DNA of 64,000 nucleotides, taken from positions 252,362 to 316,361 of the forward strand of contig CALBDU010000004.1 in the NCBI GenBank assembly GCA_937927335.1, given 5' to 3'. The position numbers and the translations under genes are program-made. A model generated the notes under the pieces. That model was not told the DNA's origin. It was given only the letters and a program-made list of their open reading frames with translations, and ran no database searches. Source of the DNA: an uncultured Clostridium sp. (GTDB lineage Bacteria > Bacillota > Clostridia > Clostridiales > Clostridiaceae). Shown here piece after piece: positions 25,579 to 35,034 of the stretch. The stretch's first letter is position 1; each line of letters starts with the position of its first letter.

Positions 25579-28209
25579 GTGGAAAATAATAAGTATGTTT
25601 ACCTTTTTGAAGAGGGAAATGCAGGAATGAAAAATCTATTGGGAGGTAAAGGAGCAAATCTTGCCGAGATGACAAATTTAGGCATTCCGGTACCTGAGGG
25701 CTTTACTGTATCCACAGAGGCTTGTACTCAATATTATGAAGACGGAAAAATGCTCAATGATGTTATTGTAGGGCAGATTAATGAAGCACTAAAAGATCTT
25801 GAAAACAAAACAGGGAAGCAGTTTGGAAGCCTTACAAATCCGCTGCTGGTTTCAGTAAGATCCGGAGCCAGGGCATCCATGCCAGGTATGATGGATACTA
25901 TATTGAATCTGGGATTAAATGACCAGACAGTGGAGGTTGTAGCAAAGCTTACAAATAATGAAAGATTTGCTTTTGACTCCTATAGAAGATTTATCCAGAT
26001 GTTTTCAGACGTTGTAATGAATCTGGACAAAAGAAAATTTGAAGATATTCTTGATGAAGAAAAACATAAAAAAGGCGTTCATTTTGATACAGAACTGGAT
26101 GCTGCAGATTTAAGGACCCTGGTAAAAAAATATAAGGAATTATATCGCAAGGAGCTTGGTGACGATTTTCCAGAGGACCCTAGAGTACAGCTCATGGAGG
26201 CTGTGACTGCTGTATTCAGATCCTGGAACAATTCAAGAGCCATTGTATATAGAAGACTTAACGACATACCAAGCAGCTGGGGAACAGCTGTAAATGTTCA
26301 GTCCATGGTATTTGGAAATATGGGAAATACATCTGGTACCGGAGTTGCCTTTACCAGGGATCCGGCTACTGGTGAGAAGAGAATATTTGGTGAATATCTT
26401 ATCAACGCCCAGGGCGAGGATGTTGTGGCTGGAATAAGAACACCTCAGCCAATTTCAAAGCTTAAGGAGGACCTTCCTGAATGCTACGATCAATTTATGA
26501 AAATTGCAGGAAGCCTTGAAAAGCATTATAAAGATATGCAGGATATGGAGTTTACCATAGAACAAGGCAAGCTTTACTTCCTTCAAACCAGAAATGGAAA
26601 GAGAACTGCCCAGGCTGGTTTGAAGATTGCTGTGGAAATGGTAGAGGAAGGATTGCTTACAAAAGAAGAAGCGCTGCTTAAAGTAGATCCTAAGCAGTTG
26701 GACAGCCTGCTTCACCCAAATTTTGACCAAAAGGAATTGGATATTGCAAGAGTTATAGCTAAGGGACTTCCTGCTTCACCAGGAGCTGCCTGTGGCAAGG
26801 TTTATTTTACTGCAGAGGATGCAAAGCTCCATCATGAACAGGGAGAAAAGGTTATACTGGTAAGACTTGAAACTTCCCCAGAGGATATTGAAGGCATGGT
26901 AGCATCAGAAGGTATATTGACTGTTAGAGGCGGAATGACTTCCCATGCTGCTGTTGTGGCTAGGGGAATGGGAACCTGCTGTGTTGCCGGCTGCGGAGAC
27001 ATAAGAATAAATGAAGCTAAAGGAACCTTTGAGGTTGGCGGAAATGTGTATCACCAGGGAGATTATATATCACTGGATGGAAGTACAGGAAATGTATATG
27101 GAGAAGCTATTAAAACAGTTGAGCCGGAAATAAGCGGTTACTTTGGAACCTACATGGCATGGGCAGATGAGATAAGAAGCCTTAAGGTAAGAACAAATGC
27201 TGATAATCCAAGGGATGCAAGAAATGCTGTTAAATTTGGCGCAGAAGGTATTGGACTTTGCAGAACTGAGCACATGTTCTTTGAAGAGGACAGAATACCT
27301 GCAGTAAGAGAAATGATTCTTTCCGAGTACGAAGAACAGAGAAGAAAAGCTTTAGCTAAGCTTCTTCCAATGCAGAGAGAGGATTTTATAGGAATATATG
27401 AAGCTATGGAAGAAAGGCCTGTTACCATAAGGTTCCTGGATCCGCCGCTCCATGAATTCCTTCCTACTGAAGATGAAGACATCAGGGATTTAGCGGAGGA
27501 ATTAAATGTTTCCTTTGAACACTTAAAATCCACAGTGGCTTCACTGCATGAATTCAACCCAATGATGGGCCACAGGGGCTGCCGTCTTACTGTTTCATAT
27601 CCTGAAATAGCAGAAATGCAGACCAGGGCTGTAATTGAAGCAGCTATAGATGTTACAAGAAGAAAGGGCTATAAAATTGTTCCTGAAATAATGATTCCTC
27701 TTGTAGGAGAAATAAAAGAACTGAAATATGTTAAGGATATAGTAGTAAAGGTAGCAGATGAAATCATAGCAGCTGCAGGAATCCACATGAATTACCTGGT
27801 TGGAACTATGATAGAGATTCCAAGAGCAGCTATAACTGCTGACGAAATTGCCAAGGAGGCTGAATTCTTCTCCTTTGGAACCAATGATTTAACCCAGATG
27901 ACCTTTGGTTTTTCCAGAGATGATGCAGGAAAATTCCTTGGAGACTACTATGATAAAAAAATATACGACTTTGATCCATTTGCAAAGCTTGACCAGGAAG
28001 GCGTTGGCAAATTAGTTAAAATGGCTGTAGAGCTGGGAAGAAAGACAAGACCGGACATAAAGCTTGGAATCTGCGGAGAGCACGGCGGAGATCCATCCTC
28101 AGTGGAATTCTTCCACAAAGCAGGATTGCAGTATGTTTCCTGTTCACCTTTCAGAGTACCGGTGGCAAGACTTGCAGCTGCACAGGCACAGATTAGAAAT
28201 CCAAGATAA
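25579..28209 (+). CDS. ppdK: Pyruvate, phosphate dikinase
   Basis: The 876-residue enzyme interconverts pyruvate, ATP and phosphate with phosphoenolpyruvate, AMP and pyrophosphate. The ATP-grasp domain starts GGKGANLAEMTNLGIPVPEGF. The catalytic-histidine domain has GGMTSHAAVVARGMG near residue 455, and the PEP-binding TIM barrel contains EGIGLCRTEHMFF and SFGTNDLTQMTFGFSRDD. The length is normal. The start is GTG 25579 after AAAGGGG. In clostridia it serves PEP formation with pyrophosphate-linked glycolysis. The preceding HTH-CBS gene is its likely regulator and a strong terminator follows. Confidence 0.97.
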   Translation: MENNKYVYLFEEGNAGMKNLLGGKGANLAEMTNLGIPVPEGFTVSTEACTQYYEDGKMLNDVIVGQINEALKDLENKTGKQFGSLTNPLLVSVRSGARASMPGMMDTILNLGLNDQTVEVVAKLTNNERFAFDSYRRFIQMFSDVVMNLDKRKFEDILDEEKHKKGVHFDTELDAADLRTLVKKYKELYRKELGDDFPEDPRVQLMEAVTAVFRSWNNSRAIVYRRLNDIPSSWGTAVNVQSMVFGNMGNTSGTGVAFTRDPATGEKRIFGEYLINAQGEDVVAGIRTPQPISKLKEDLPECYDQFMKIAGSLEKHYKDMQDMEFTIEQGKLYFLQTRNGKRTAQAGLKIAVEMVEEGLLTKEEALLKVDPKQLDSLLHPNFDQKELDIARVIAKGLPASPGAACGKVYFTAEDAKLHHEQGEKVILVRLETSPEDIEGMVASEGILTVRGGMTSHAAVVARGMGTCCVAGCGDIRINEAKGTFEVGGNVYHQGDYISLDGSTGNVYGEAIKTVEPEISGYFGTYMAWADEIRSLKVRTNADNPRDARNAVKFGAEGIGLCRTEHMFFEEDRIPAVREMILSEYEEQRRKALAKLLPMQREDFIGIYEAMEERPVTIRFLDPPLHEFLPTEDEDIRDLAEELNVSFEHLKSTVASLHEFNPMMGHRGCRLTVSYPEIAEMQTRAVIEAAIDVTRRKGYKIVPEIMIPLVGEIKELKYVKDIVVKVADEIIAAAGIHMNYLVGTMIEIPRAAITADEIAKEAEFFSFGTNDLTQMTFGFSRDDAGKFLGDYYDKKIYDFDPFAKLDQEGVGKLVKMAVELGRKTRPDIKLGICGEHGGDPSSVEFFHKAGLQYVSCSPFRVPVARLAAAQAQIRNPR

Positions 28210-28230
28210 AGCAAATAAATTGTAAGGATT

Positions 28231-28272
28231 TAAGGTATTGCATTTAATTTGAATGCAATACCTTATTTTTTT
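28231..28272 (+). terminator. Strong terminator after ppdK
   Basis: A perfect 14-bp stem TAAGGTATTGCATT (28231-28244) with its complement at 28252-28265, a 7-base loop, then a run of Ts. Confidence 0.93.
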
Positions 28273-28322
28273 CATATATTATTATTGATAATAAACTTCT
28301 ATTTATATGGAGGTAGTAATGT

Positions 28323-28940
28323 ATGATATTAACTGAGCCATATTTTAGCGCTGTTACAATGGAAAACTGCACCATAGCTGGAACCGTTGCAATTCTAGAT
28401 GGGAGAGATCGCAAATTAACCTATAGAATTTTAAAACAGGCATCCAATGGAAATGTAACAGTAAACACAGATGGCATTTGGACTTATGTACCTGCTGAAA
28501 ATTATCATGGGTCCGACAGCTTTACAGTGGAGGTCAATGATGATAATGGGGAAAATGCATATTCAGATTTCACTATTACAGTAAAGCCTATGAATCTTGG
28601 TAATGGAGCTGATAAAGCTGAAGAGAGTTCAGCGCAAATTAAAATTATCACTCCTGGCAGTGGAGAGATTTGGCGGGCAGGGACAATTCACATAATAAAG
28701 TGGATGTTTAAGGGTAAACCGGGTTGCATAAAAATAAATCTTGTTAAAAATGGGATTATCATTTATAAAATTACAGAGGGCAATTTAAAACGTTCGGGAA
28801 AATATAGGTACAAATGGAAAATACCAAGCAGCATCGCTGAAGGCTGTGATTATAGAGTTAAAATTAGCGGGGCTTCGGGCTTGGAAGATGAAAGCAGTAA
28901 TTTATTCACCATCTTCCGCCAGCAGAATAAAATTGACTAA
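28323..28940 (+). CDS. Ig/cadherin-like and KNH-like domain protein, possible spore surface protein
   Basis: The 205-residue product has a cadherin/VCBS-like beta domain (residues about 15-88, with VTVNTDGIWTYVPAENYHG and a DSFTVEV strand) and a second beta domain that resembles the Ser/Thr-rich KNH family (ITPGSGEIWRAGTIHIIKW). There is no signal peptide or anchor, which fits a cytoplasmic product or a protein assembled on the forespore surface from the mother cell. RBS GGAGGT, ATG 28323. It is followed by the vWA gene and the CotS-like gene. The domain resemblance is moderately sure; the role is inferred from context. Confidence 0.7.
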   Translation: MILTEPYFSAVTMENCTIAGTVAILDGRDRKLTYRILKQASNGNVTVNTDGIWTYVPAENYHGSDSFTVEVNDDNGENAYSDFTITVKPMNLGNGADKAEESSAQIKIITPGSGEIWRAGTIHIIKWMFKGKPGCIKINLVKNGIIIYKITEGNLKRSGKYRYKWKIPSSIAEGCDYRVKISGASGLEDESSNLFTIFRQQNKID

Positions 28941-28962
28941 TAAGGTCTAAATAGTCAGGTGT

Positions 28963-28991
28963 AACAATTTATATTTTTGCCTCATACAGTA
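28963..28991 (+). promoter_or_regulatory. Candidate mother-cell (sigma-K/sigma-E) promoter of the vWA gene
   Basis: AACA at 28963-28966, 16 bases, then CATACAGTA at 28983-28991 fits the sigma-K consensus (mACm, 16-17 bases, CATANNNTA). The -10 CATACAGT also matches the sigma-E consensus CATACANT exactly. A sigma-A type TATAAT overlaps at 28990-28995 but lacks a good -35. Based on consensus only. Confidence 0.45.
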
Positions 28992-29000
28992 TAATAAGGA

Positions 29001-29022
29001 AAATAACCATCGGGTTATTTTT
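29001..29022 (+). terminator. Small hairpin with T-run before the vWA gene
   Basis: AAATAACC (29001-29008), loop ATCG, GGTTATTT (29013-29020), then TTCT. It lies downstream of the preceding Ig-like gene but also just after the candidate promoter, so it could end upstream transcripts or lie in the leader of the vWA mRNA. Confidence 0.5.
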
Positions 29023-29047
29023 CTATTATACCAGGAGGTAAAAACCT

Positions 29048-30706
29048 ATGAAGATTAAAACCGAAAAGTTTGTGGCAGCCGGTTCCGCCGGCACTGTAAC
29101 CGGAAATAAGACGGTTAATCCAGTGGATATCCAATGCAATGGTACAACAACAGTAACAATAAGTCTAATTGGACAAACGGGAATATCAGGCAATCAAACA
29201 GATATAATGCTTGTGCTTGACAGATCAGGCAGTATGAGTGGTACGCCTTTAGCCAATTTAAAGACAGCGGCAAAAGCCTTTGTAGATATAATTGATGAAG
29301 CAACTGACGGCAGTCTCAATGGCATTATAGCAAATGGAAGCCGTATGGGAGTAGTAAGTTTTGCAGATACTGCAGTGCTTTCTGTACCATTAACCTCTAA
29401 TGCCAATCAGGTAAAGTCCGCAATTGACGCACTAGCAGCAGGGGGAGGAACAAATCATCAGGCTGCAATCTCACTGGCACAGTCTACCTTGGCTACAGGA
29501 GGAAGCAGCAATCCCATTATGATTATTATGACTGATGGACAAACAACAGTAGGCAGTAATGCTCAGACAGAAGCTGCTGCTGCAAGAGCAGCTGGAACAG
29601 AAATTTTTGCCATAGGCCTTGGAAGTGTGAATGTTTCACAGCTTAACGGCTGGGCTACAGATCCAGATTCAACCCATGTATTCATTACTCCTGACTCCCA
29701 GGATCTTGAGGATATATTTGAAGCTATAGGCGCTGCAATTGTGGTACCTGCAGCAACCAATATCTCAGTGAGTGATTTGATTTCCGATCATTTTATTTTA
29801 GATGCTGGCAGCATTACTGCATCAAAAGGCAGTTTCAATGATGTTGGAAACAATATACAATGGAGCATCAATGAGCTGAATACTGAAACAGTGACACTAA
29901 GCTTTGATGTAACTCATAATGATGCTAAACCAGGATGCGTGGAACAGGTAAATGATTATATTGATTATTCCGATAATGAAGGGAATCAGGTGGACTTTCC
30001 CAATCCGTTCGTTAATATACACGGCTGCGCAGCTAACCTTGACTTAACCCCTGCCAGCAGTTCCAATACCGTTGGAACTCTTCATGTTGTAACAGCTAAA
30101 GTTACAGACTGCTTTGGGGATCCTGTTGAAGGCATAAAAGTTAATTTTTCCGTGGCGGGCGGAAATAGTATCATTGACGGTGATCCCAGCAATCCCATTC
30201 CTCAGGCTGGAAATGGAGTAACCAACATTTTAGGCCAGGTTACCTTCAGTTATACAAATACTGAAGCTGTAACAGACACCATAACGGCTACGGTACTAGT
30301 TCAGCCTAAAGCAGCAGCCCAGCTCACTGATACTGCAGTTAAGACCTGGAATCCAATCCATGCTGTAATAGATATAAAACCGGGAAGCTATCCTAACAGC
30401 TTTGGCGCAAAGTCCAAGGGTAAAATACCTGTGGCATTGCTGGGCTCTGCGACTTTTGACGTTATGATGGTCGATGACGGAACAGTACAATTTGGAGATG
30501 CTCCAACGCCATTTGGAGATGCAGCAGGTTCTGACAATAATATTTCTATAGAAGATGTAAACAAGGATGGTTTCATGGATAAGGTTTATCACTTTAATTT
30601 TGTGGAAACAAACCTTGACCCTAGCGATGTAATTGGGTGCCTTGGCGGAGAAATCAACGGACTTGATTTTCTTGGCTGTGATTCCGTCAATATTGTACCT
30701 CAGTAA
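29048..30706 (+). CDS. vWA domain protein with Ig-like and calcium-type C-terminal domains
   Basis: The 552-residue protein has a vWA domain (about residues 50-235) with an intact MIDAS: DRSGSMSG at residue 58, the Thr near 135 and MTDGQT near 161. Next come a DUF11-like beta domain, a bacterial Ig-like domain (about 330-435, GDPVEGIKVNFSVAGG) and a C-terminal IDIKPGSYPNSFGAKSKGKI domain with an EF-hand-like DVNKDGFMD loop. No signal peptide or sorting motif is present. That is odd for an adhesin but expected for a spore coat or exosporium protein. The candidate sigma-E/K promoter and the CotS-like neighbour support this. RBS CCAGGAGG. Confidence 0.8.
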   Translation: MKIKTEKFVAAGSAGTVTGNKTVNPVDIQCNGTTTVTISLIGQTGISGNQTDIMLVLDRSGSMSGTPLANLKTAAKAFVDIIDEATDGSLNGIIANGSRMGVVSFADTAVLSVPLTSNANQVKSAIDALAAGGGTNHQAAISLAQSTLATGGSSNPIMIIMTDGQTTVGSNAQTEAAAARAAGTEIFAIGLGSVNVSQLNGWATDPDSTHVFITPDSQDLEDIFEAIGAAIVVPAATNISVSDLISDHFILDAGSITASKGSFNDVGNNIQWSINELNTETVTLSFDVTHNDAKPGCVEQVNDYIDYSDNEGNQVDFPNPFVNIHGCAANLDLTPASSSNTVGTLHVVTAKVTDCFGDPVEGIKVNFSVAGGNSIIDGDPSNPIPQAGNGVTNILGQVTFSYTNTEAVTDTITATVLVQPKAAAQLTDTAVKTWNPIHAVIDIKPGSYPNSFGAKSKGKIPVALLGSATFDVMMVDDGTVQFGDAPTPFGDAAGSDNNISIEDVNKDGFMDKVYHFNFVETNLDPSDVIGCLGGEINGLDFLGCDSVNIVPQ

Positions 30707-30726
30707 TGGGCTTGCAATGAAAATGG

Positions 30727-30759
30727 AGCTTTTGAGGCTTTTGCCTCAAAAGCTTTTTT
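30727..30759 (+). terminator. Terminator after the vWA gene
   Basis: AGCTTTTGAGGC (30727-30738), a 4-base loop, and the perfect complement at 30743-30754 followed by Ts. The A-rich 5' side is short, so it mainly serves the + strand. Confidence 0.9.
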
Positions 30760-30804
30760 AACGGATGGCATAATAAATATGGTGTAAGTTAATGTACTGT
30801 AATC

Positions 30805-31869
30805 CTATAACTTCACGGAGAATTTTTCTTCAACATACCTTTTGAACTGATGAACAAATTTTGTTTGCTCCTGCTCCTTTTCTACAGAACTGGACAATAT
30901 GCAGTAAAAGGAATGGTGATTGCATTTTTTTATATTATTATAGTAGTCCCTGGAGATTTTCCAGAACTTTTGGGGAAAGGCCAGGTATGACAGTATGTAC
31001 CTGTATTCCTCAAGATTAAGAGGCCTGATTTTTTCATAGCTGTTCAGGCAGTTAATGGCCATTTCAAGATCCCAGGTGGTGTTGTCCCTTTTAAGCATTC
31101 GCCTTAAAAAATATGAAATATCATGTACACAGTAATCAAAGCCGCATTTATCAAAGTCAATTATCCAGATGCTGCTATGTTCATCAAATATTATATTCTT
31201 ATTAACGTAATCAAGGTGACATAATGACGAAACAAGCTTTGAACTGTTTAGGGGACTGCTAATTTCCACAGACGCCTTTGCCAGAAGAAAATTTTCATTA
31301 AAATGGGTGAGAAACAGCTTTGAAAATTTATCTTCATACTTCATAGCCAGATTGAAGCAATTTAGCAGCTGCATGAAATGCTTGCTTATGGATTTGCTAA
31401 GATCATCCATGCACTGCCGGTCAGCGCTGCCAGCTATGGGCTTGAAACTTTTGGCATATATATGCATCTTTGCGAGATTTTCCGAGGCCGATAAAATCTG
31501 TTCGATATTATCATAGCTGCATTTCTCGCCCTCAATCCAGGGAGTTAGTATAAACAACATCCCTTCATAATTAACAAATCTTCCATTATTTCTGGTACTG
31601 AGTATTTTAGGCACATTTATATTTTTTCTGTAAAACCATTCAATTGCAGAATATACATAAAGAAGGCCGGCCTCTGGGAAATACATTTTTTTAAGACAGT
31701 AAACCCCTCTGTCAGACTCAACCCTGTACACAGCTCTTTGCTTGTCACTGTCTTTAAATTTAATCTGGCTTACTTCAGGGTCATTGAACTTATATTCTGG
31801 CAGCACGTATTTTTTTACATTTTCTTCAGATAATAAGCCTGCATTGTATTTTAAAGCCTTGTTTGGCAT
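30805..31869 (-). CDS. CotS-family spore coat protein (kinase-like fold)
   Basis: The 354-residue protein has the aminoglycoside-phosphotransferase-like fold of the CotS/CotI/YutH group: an N-lobe with YRVESDRGVYCLKKM, a hinge FILTPWIEGEKC, and a C-lobe with CHLDYVNKNIIFDE and IIDFDKCGFDYCVHDISYFL. Bacillus members are spore coat proteins, and CotI/CotH-like kinases are reported to act on coat. The catalytic-loop HxD and the DFD metal motif are present, so it may be active. It lies opposite the vWA gene and is convergent with it. No clear promoter was identified. Confidence 0.88.
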   Translation of the reverse strand: MPNKALKYNAGLLSEENVKKYVLPEYKFNDPEVSQIKFKDSDKQRAVYRVESDRGVYCLKKMYFPEAGLLYVYSAIEWFYRKNINVPKILSTRNNGRFVNYEGMLFILTPWIEGEKCSYDNIEQILSASENLAKMHIYAKSFKPIAGSADRQCMDDLSKSISKHFMQLLNCFNLAMKYEDKFSKLFLTHFNENFLLAKASVEISSPLNSSKLVSSLCHLDYVNKNIIFDEHSSIWIIDFDKCGFDYCVHDISYFLRRMLKRDNTTWDLEMAINCLNSYEKIRPLNLEEYRYILSYLAFPQKFWKISRDYYNNIKKCNHHSFYCILSSSVEKEQEQTKFVHQFKRYVEEKFSVKL

Positions 31870-31988
31870 AGGAACACTCCTAAAAATTTTTCCAATATAA
31901 TCATATTAAAAAAGTTTTAACATTATACATACATATAAAAAAGGACTTTTCCTGCAATGTATCGAATAAAAATAATTGGGTGATTTTA

Positions 31989-33017
31989 ATGTTTATTAGA
32001 GAAAAGATAGAAAACAATGAAAAGCTTATACTTCAAAGCTGTGCTGCATTTTCCTCAGAAAGCAGAGGAAGGCAGCGCAAGGATAAAATAGACGATATAA
32101 GAACCTGCTATATGGTGGACAGGGACAGGATTATTCATAGCAAATCCTTCAGGAGGCTTAAACATAAAACCCAGGTATACATAAGAAGCTCAGGAGATCA
32201 TTATAGGACAAGGCTTACCCATACTTTAGAGGTAGCCCAGATTGCAAAAACTATCGGGCGGGGCATTGGACTTAATGAGGACTTAATTGAAGCAATTGCT
32301 TTAGGTCACGATATAGGTCATGTGGCATTTGCCCACAATGGCGAGGAGGTCCTTGACAAGCTGCTTCCAAATGGCTTCAGGCACAATGAAAACAGTGTCA
32401 GGGTGCTTACAAAGCTGGAGAAACAAGGTCAGGGCTTAAATCTAAGTCTTGAGGTACTGGATGGAATACTCCATCACAGCGGATTGTCAAGGGATGGCAG
32501 CAGGGCATTTACTCTTGAAGGCCAGGTAGTAAGGTACAGTGACAAAATTGCCTATGTAAATCATGATATAGATGATTCCATCAGGGCAGAGCTTCTCAAG
32601 GAGAAGGAGCTTCCTGTCCATACAAAAGTCAGGCTGGGTGCAGACCACAGCCAGAGAATAAATACACTGGTATCCAGTTGTATTTATAAGACATTAGATA
32701 ATATTGAAAACGGGATTTTAAAAGTATCTCTTGAAAAGGAAATTGAGGAAGCCTTATATGAACTTCGCGCATTTCTGTTTGAAAAGATATATAATGGTGA
32801 ATATTTGAGGGAAGAAAGAGATAAGGCAAAGTTCATATTGGAACAGGTTTTTAATTACTTTTATAAAAATCCGGAAAAAATGCCGGAAAATTATATAAGC
32901 ATTGTAGAAAATGAAGGACTTTATCAGGGAGTTGCAGATTATATTTCCGGAATGAGTGATGATTACTGTCTTTCATTGTTTAATAATATCTATGTTCCTA
33001 AAATAGTAATTTATTAA
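31989..33017 (+). CDS. dGTP triphosphohydrolase-like HD-domain protein
   Basis: The 342-residue protein matches the bacterial dGTPase-like family. SKSFRRLKHKTQV, the H of TRLTHTLEVAQIAKTIGRG and the GHDIGHVAFAHNGE motif supply the HD metal ligands, and YSDKIAYVNHDIDD gives the final Asp. It would cleave dGTP or other dNTPs to the nucleoside and triphosphate. The start was set at ATG 31989 (MFIREKIE), five bases after GGGTGAT; a GTG three codons earlier lies inside that site. The dgt-dnaG-rpoD order is frequent in clostridia. Confidence 0.92.
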   Translation: MFIREKIENNEKLILQSCAAFSSESRGRQRKDKIDDIRTCYMVDRDRIIHSKSFRRLKHKTQVYIRSSGDHYRTRLTHTLEVAQIAKTIGRGIGLNEDLIEAIALGHDIGHVAFAHNGEEVLDKLLPNGFRHNENSVRVLTKLEKQGQGLNLSLEVLDGILHHSGLSRDGSRAFTLEGQVVRYSDKIAYVNHDIDDSIRAELLKEKELPVHTKVRLGADHSQRINTLVSSCIYKTLDNIENGILKVSLEKEIEEALYELRAFLFEKIYNGEYLREERDKAKFILEQVFNYFYKNPEKMPENYISIVENEGLYQGVADYISGMSDDYCLSLFNNIYVPKIVIY

Positions 33018-33183
33018 TATTTTAGGAATAAATATCAGTTATTAGTGGAAAATATACATTAGAATAACATATTTAATTAAATTTATATATTTTTTGAAGG
33101 AAATTTTGGCTTTGTAAAGAATATATATAATAGCTTAATGCATAAAAAAGAAATTTATATTTTAGGAAGGAATTTAAATATTT

Positions 33184-33213
33184 TTGTCGAATATAAATAA
33201 AGTTACGTATAAT
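33184..33213 (+). promoter_or_regulatory. Candidate sigma-A promoter for dnaG-rpoD
   Basis: TTGTCG (33184-33189), an 18-base spacer and TATAAT (33208-33213), about 35 bases upstream of dnaG. The whole gap from 33018 to 33246 is AT-rich and shows no gene. Confidence 0.55.
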
Positions 33214-33246
33214 TTGTAATTCAATATAGTTAGGTGGGGTTTATTC

Positions 33247-35013
33247 TTGGTATCGGATGAAATTATCCAGAGAGTTAAGGATGAAAATGATATTGTGGAT
33301 ATTATATCCGAAACTGTAAAACTTAAAAAGGCTGGAAGAAACTATACGGGCCTTTGTCCATTTCATAATGAAAAAACACCATCCTTCAGCGTTTCCCAGG
33401 ATAAACAGATATATAAATGCTTTGGCTGCGGAGAAGCTGGAAATGTTATAACCTTTTTAATGAAAACCAGGAAGCTGTCCTTTCTGGATGCATTGAAAAT
33501 TTTGGCGGATAGGGCTCGTATTGATCTTGACATACAGGAAAACAATAATTCTGCCAGGGAAAGGTATGAAAAAATATACAAATTAAATGTAGATGCTGCC
33601 AGATTCTTTTTCAATAATCTGAAAAGGAACAAAAAATCCATGTCATACTTCTCAAACCGTGGAATAACGGATAAGCTTATAAGAAGCTTTGGACTTGGAT
33701 ATTCCAGTGACAGCTGGAATTCACTTATGAATTACCTTATGAAAAAAGGATATTCGGAGCTTGATCTGCTAAACGCGGGCCTTATTATCAAAAGTCCAAA
33801 AGGAACCTATTATGACAGGTTCAGAAACAGGGTAATGTTTCCGGTGTTTGATTATAAAGGAAGAGTGATTGGCTTCGGTGGCAGGGTTATGGATGATACA
33901 AAGCCCAAGTACCTTAATTCACCTGAAACTCAGGTATTTAAAAAGGGCATAAACCTTTATGGTTTGAATTTTGCCGTTAAGAACCTGACACAGGATTATA
34001 TTATTATAGTTGAAGGTTACATGGATTGCATCGCCCTGCATCAATATGGAATAACAAATGCTGCAGCGTCGCTTGGAACTGCTCTTACAATTAACCAGGC
34101 TAAGCTTTTAAAGAGATATGTGGATAAAGTAATAATTGCCTATGATGCCGATCTGGCAGGGCAGAATGCCACATTGAGAGGTCTCGAGGTTTTAAAGCAG
34201 GCTGGCTTGGATGTAAGGGTGCTTATGGTGCCTGAAGGAAAAGATCCGGATGAATTCATAAGAAAAAATGGCAGGGATACTTTTTTGAAGCTGCTTCAAG
34301 ATGCCTTGCCTTTAATTGACTACAGGATTAAAAGGGTAAAGGAAGGTATTCCCATCAACAACCCTGAAAACAAAATTCAATACGTTGAAAAGGTCCTTTT
34401 AATTCTTTCAGAATTAGATCCAGTAGAGAGAGATGTTTATATAAAAAAAATATCTGAAGAAACTGACATTAAGGATCAGGCTTTATATGACATGCTAAAT
34501 AATAAATTGCAAAATAATGTAAAAAAAGATGAAAATCTGAATACAGAAATTAATTTTGGACAAAAATTATATTTAGAACCTGCTTTTTTAAAGGCTGAGA
34601 GAACCTTGCTGAAATTGATGCTGGAGAATGAACATGCTTTCAGCTACATTGATAAAAATATAAAAGCTGATGATCTAATAGTGGAAAGCCATAGGATTAT
34701 CTATAACCTTATAACCAGCTTAAAGACATCAGCAGCGGATGAAATTAAAAAAGCCCTGGAGCTAAGGCTCACAGACACTGAAAGCATCAGGGAATGGGTA
34801 AATATAATTGATAATGAATTAGTATATGACAATAATAACATAGAGAATATGGTAGATGACTGCATAAGAGAAATAAAAAAATATAAATTAGAGGAGTCGA
34901 AAAAAGAAATCATGTGTAAAATAAAACAATTTGAAGCTGAAGGTAAACTCAAAGAGTCTCTGGAACTTGCCAAAGAGTTTATAAATATACAGAAAAAGGA
35001 AGGGTTGAAGTAA
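33247..35013 (+). CDS. dnaG: DNA primase
   Basis: The 588-residue primase makes RNA primers for replication. The N-terminal CHC2 zinc-binding motif is complete (CPFHNEKTPSF, YKCFGCGEAGN). The TOPRIM catalytic core carries IIVEGYMDCIAL and AYDADLAGQNATLRGL, and a C-terminal helicase-binding region follows. The start is TTG 33247 after TAGGTGGGG. It is followed directly by rpoD, the ancient macromolecular-synthesis operon arrangement. Confidence 0.97.
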   Translation: MVSDEIIQRVKDENDIVDIISETVKLKKAGRNYTGLCPFHNEKTPSFSVSQDKQIYKCFGCGEAGNVITFLMKTRKLSFLDALKILADRARIDLDIQENNNSARERYEKIYKLNVDAARFFFNNLKRNKKSMSYFSNRGITDKLIRSFGLGYSSDSWNSLMNYLMKKGYSELDLLNAGLIIKSPKGTYYDRFRNRVMFPVFDYKGRVIGFGGRVMDDTKPKYLNSPETQVFKKGINLYGLNFAVKNLTQDYIIIVEGYMDCIALHQYGITNAAASLGTALTINQAKLLKRYVDKVIIAYDADLAGQNATLRGLEVLKQAGLDVRVLMVPEGKDPDEFIRKNGRDTFLKLLQDALPLIDYRIKRVKEGIPINNPENKIQYVEKVLLILSELDPVERDVYIKKISEETDIKDQALYDMLNNKLQNNVKKDENLNTEINFGQKLYLEPAFLKAERTLLKLMLENEHAFSYIDKNIKADDLIVESHRIIYNLITSLKTSAADEIKKALELRLTDTESIREWVNIIDNELVYDNNNIENMVDDCIREIKKYKLEESKKEIMCKIKQFEAEGKLKESLELAKEFINIQKKEGLK

Positions 35014-35034
35014 ATGGCGGAAGGAGGAGAGAAC

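Noticed and set aside
28273..28281. CATATATTA as a sigma-K -10 box before the Ig-like gene
   Set aside because: It overlaps the T-tract of the ppdK terminator in AT-rich DNA and has no matching -35, so chance is likely.
33106..33131. TTGGCT and TATAAT upstream of dnaG as a promoter
   Set aside because: The spacer is only 14 bases; the pair at 33184-33213 is better.
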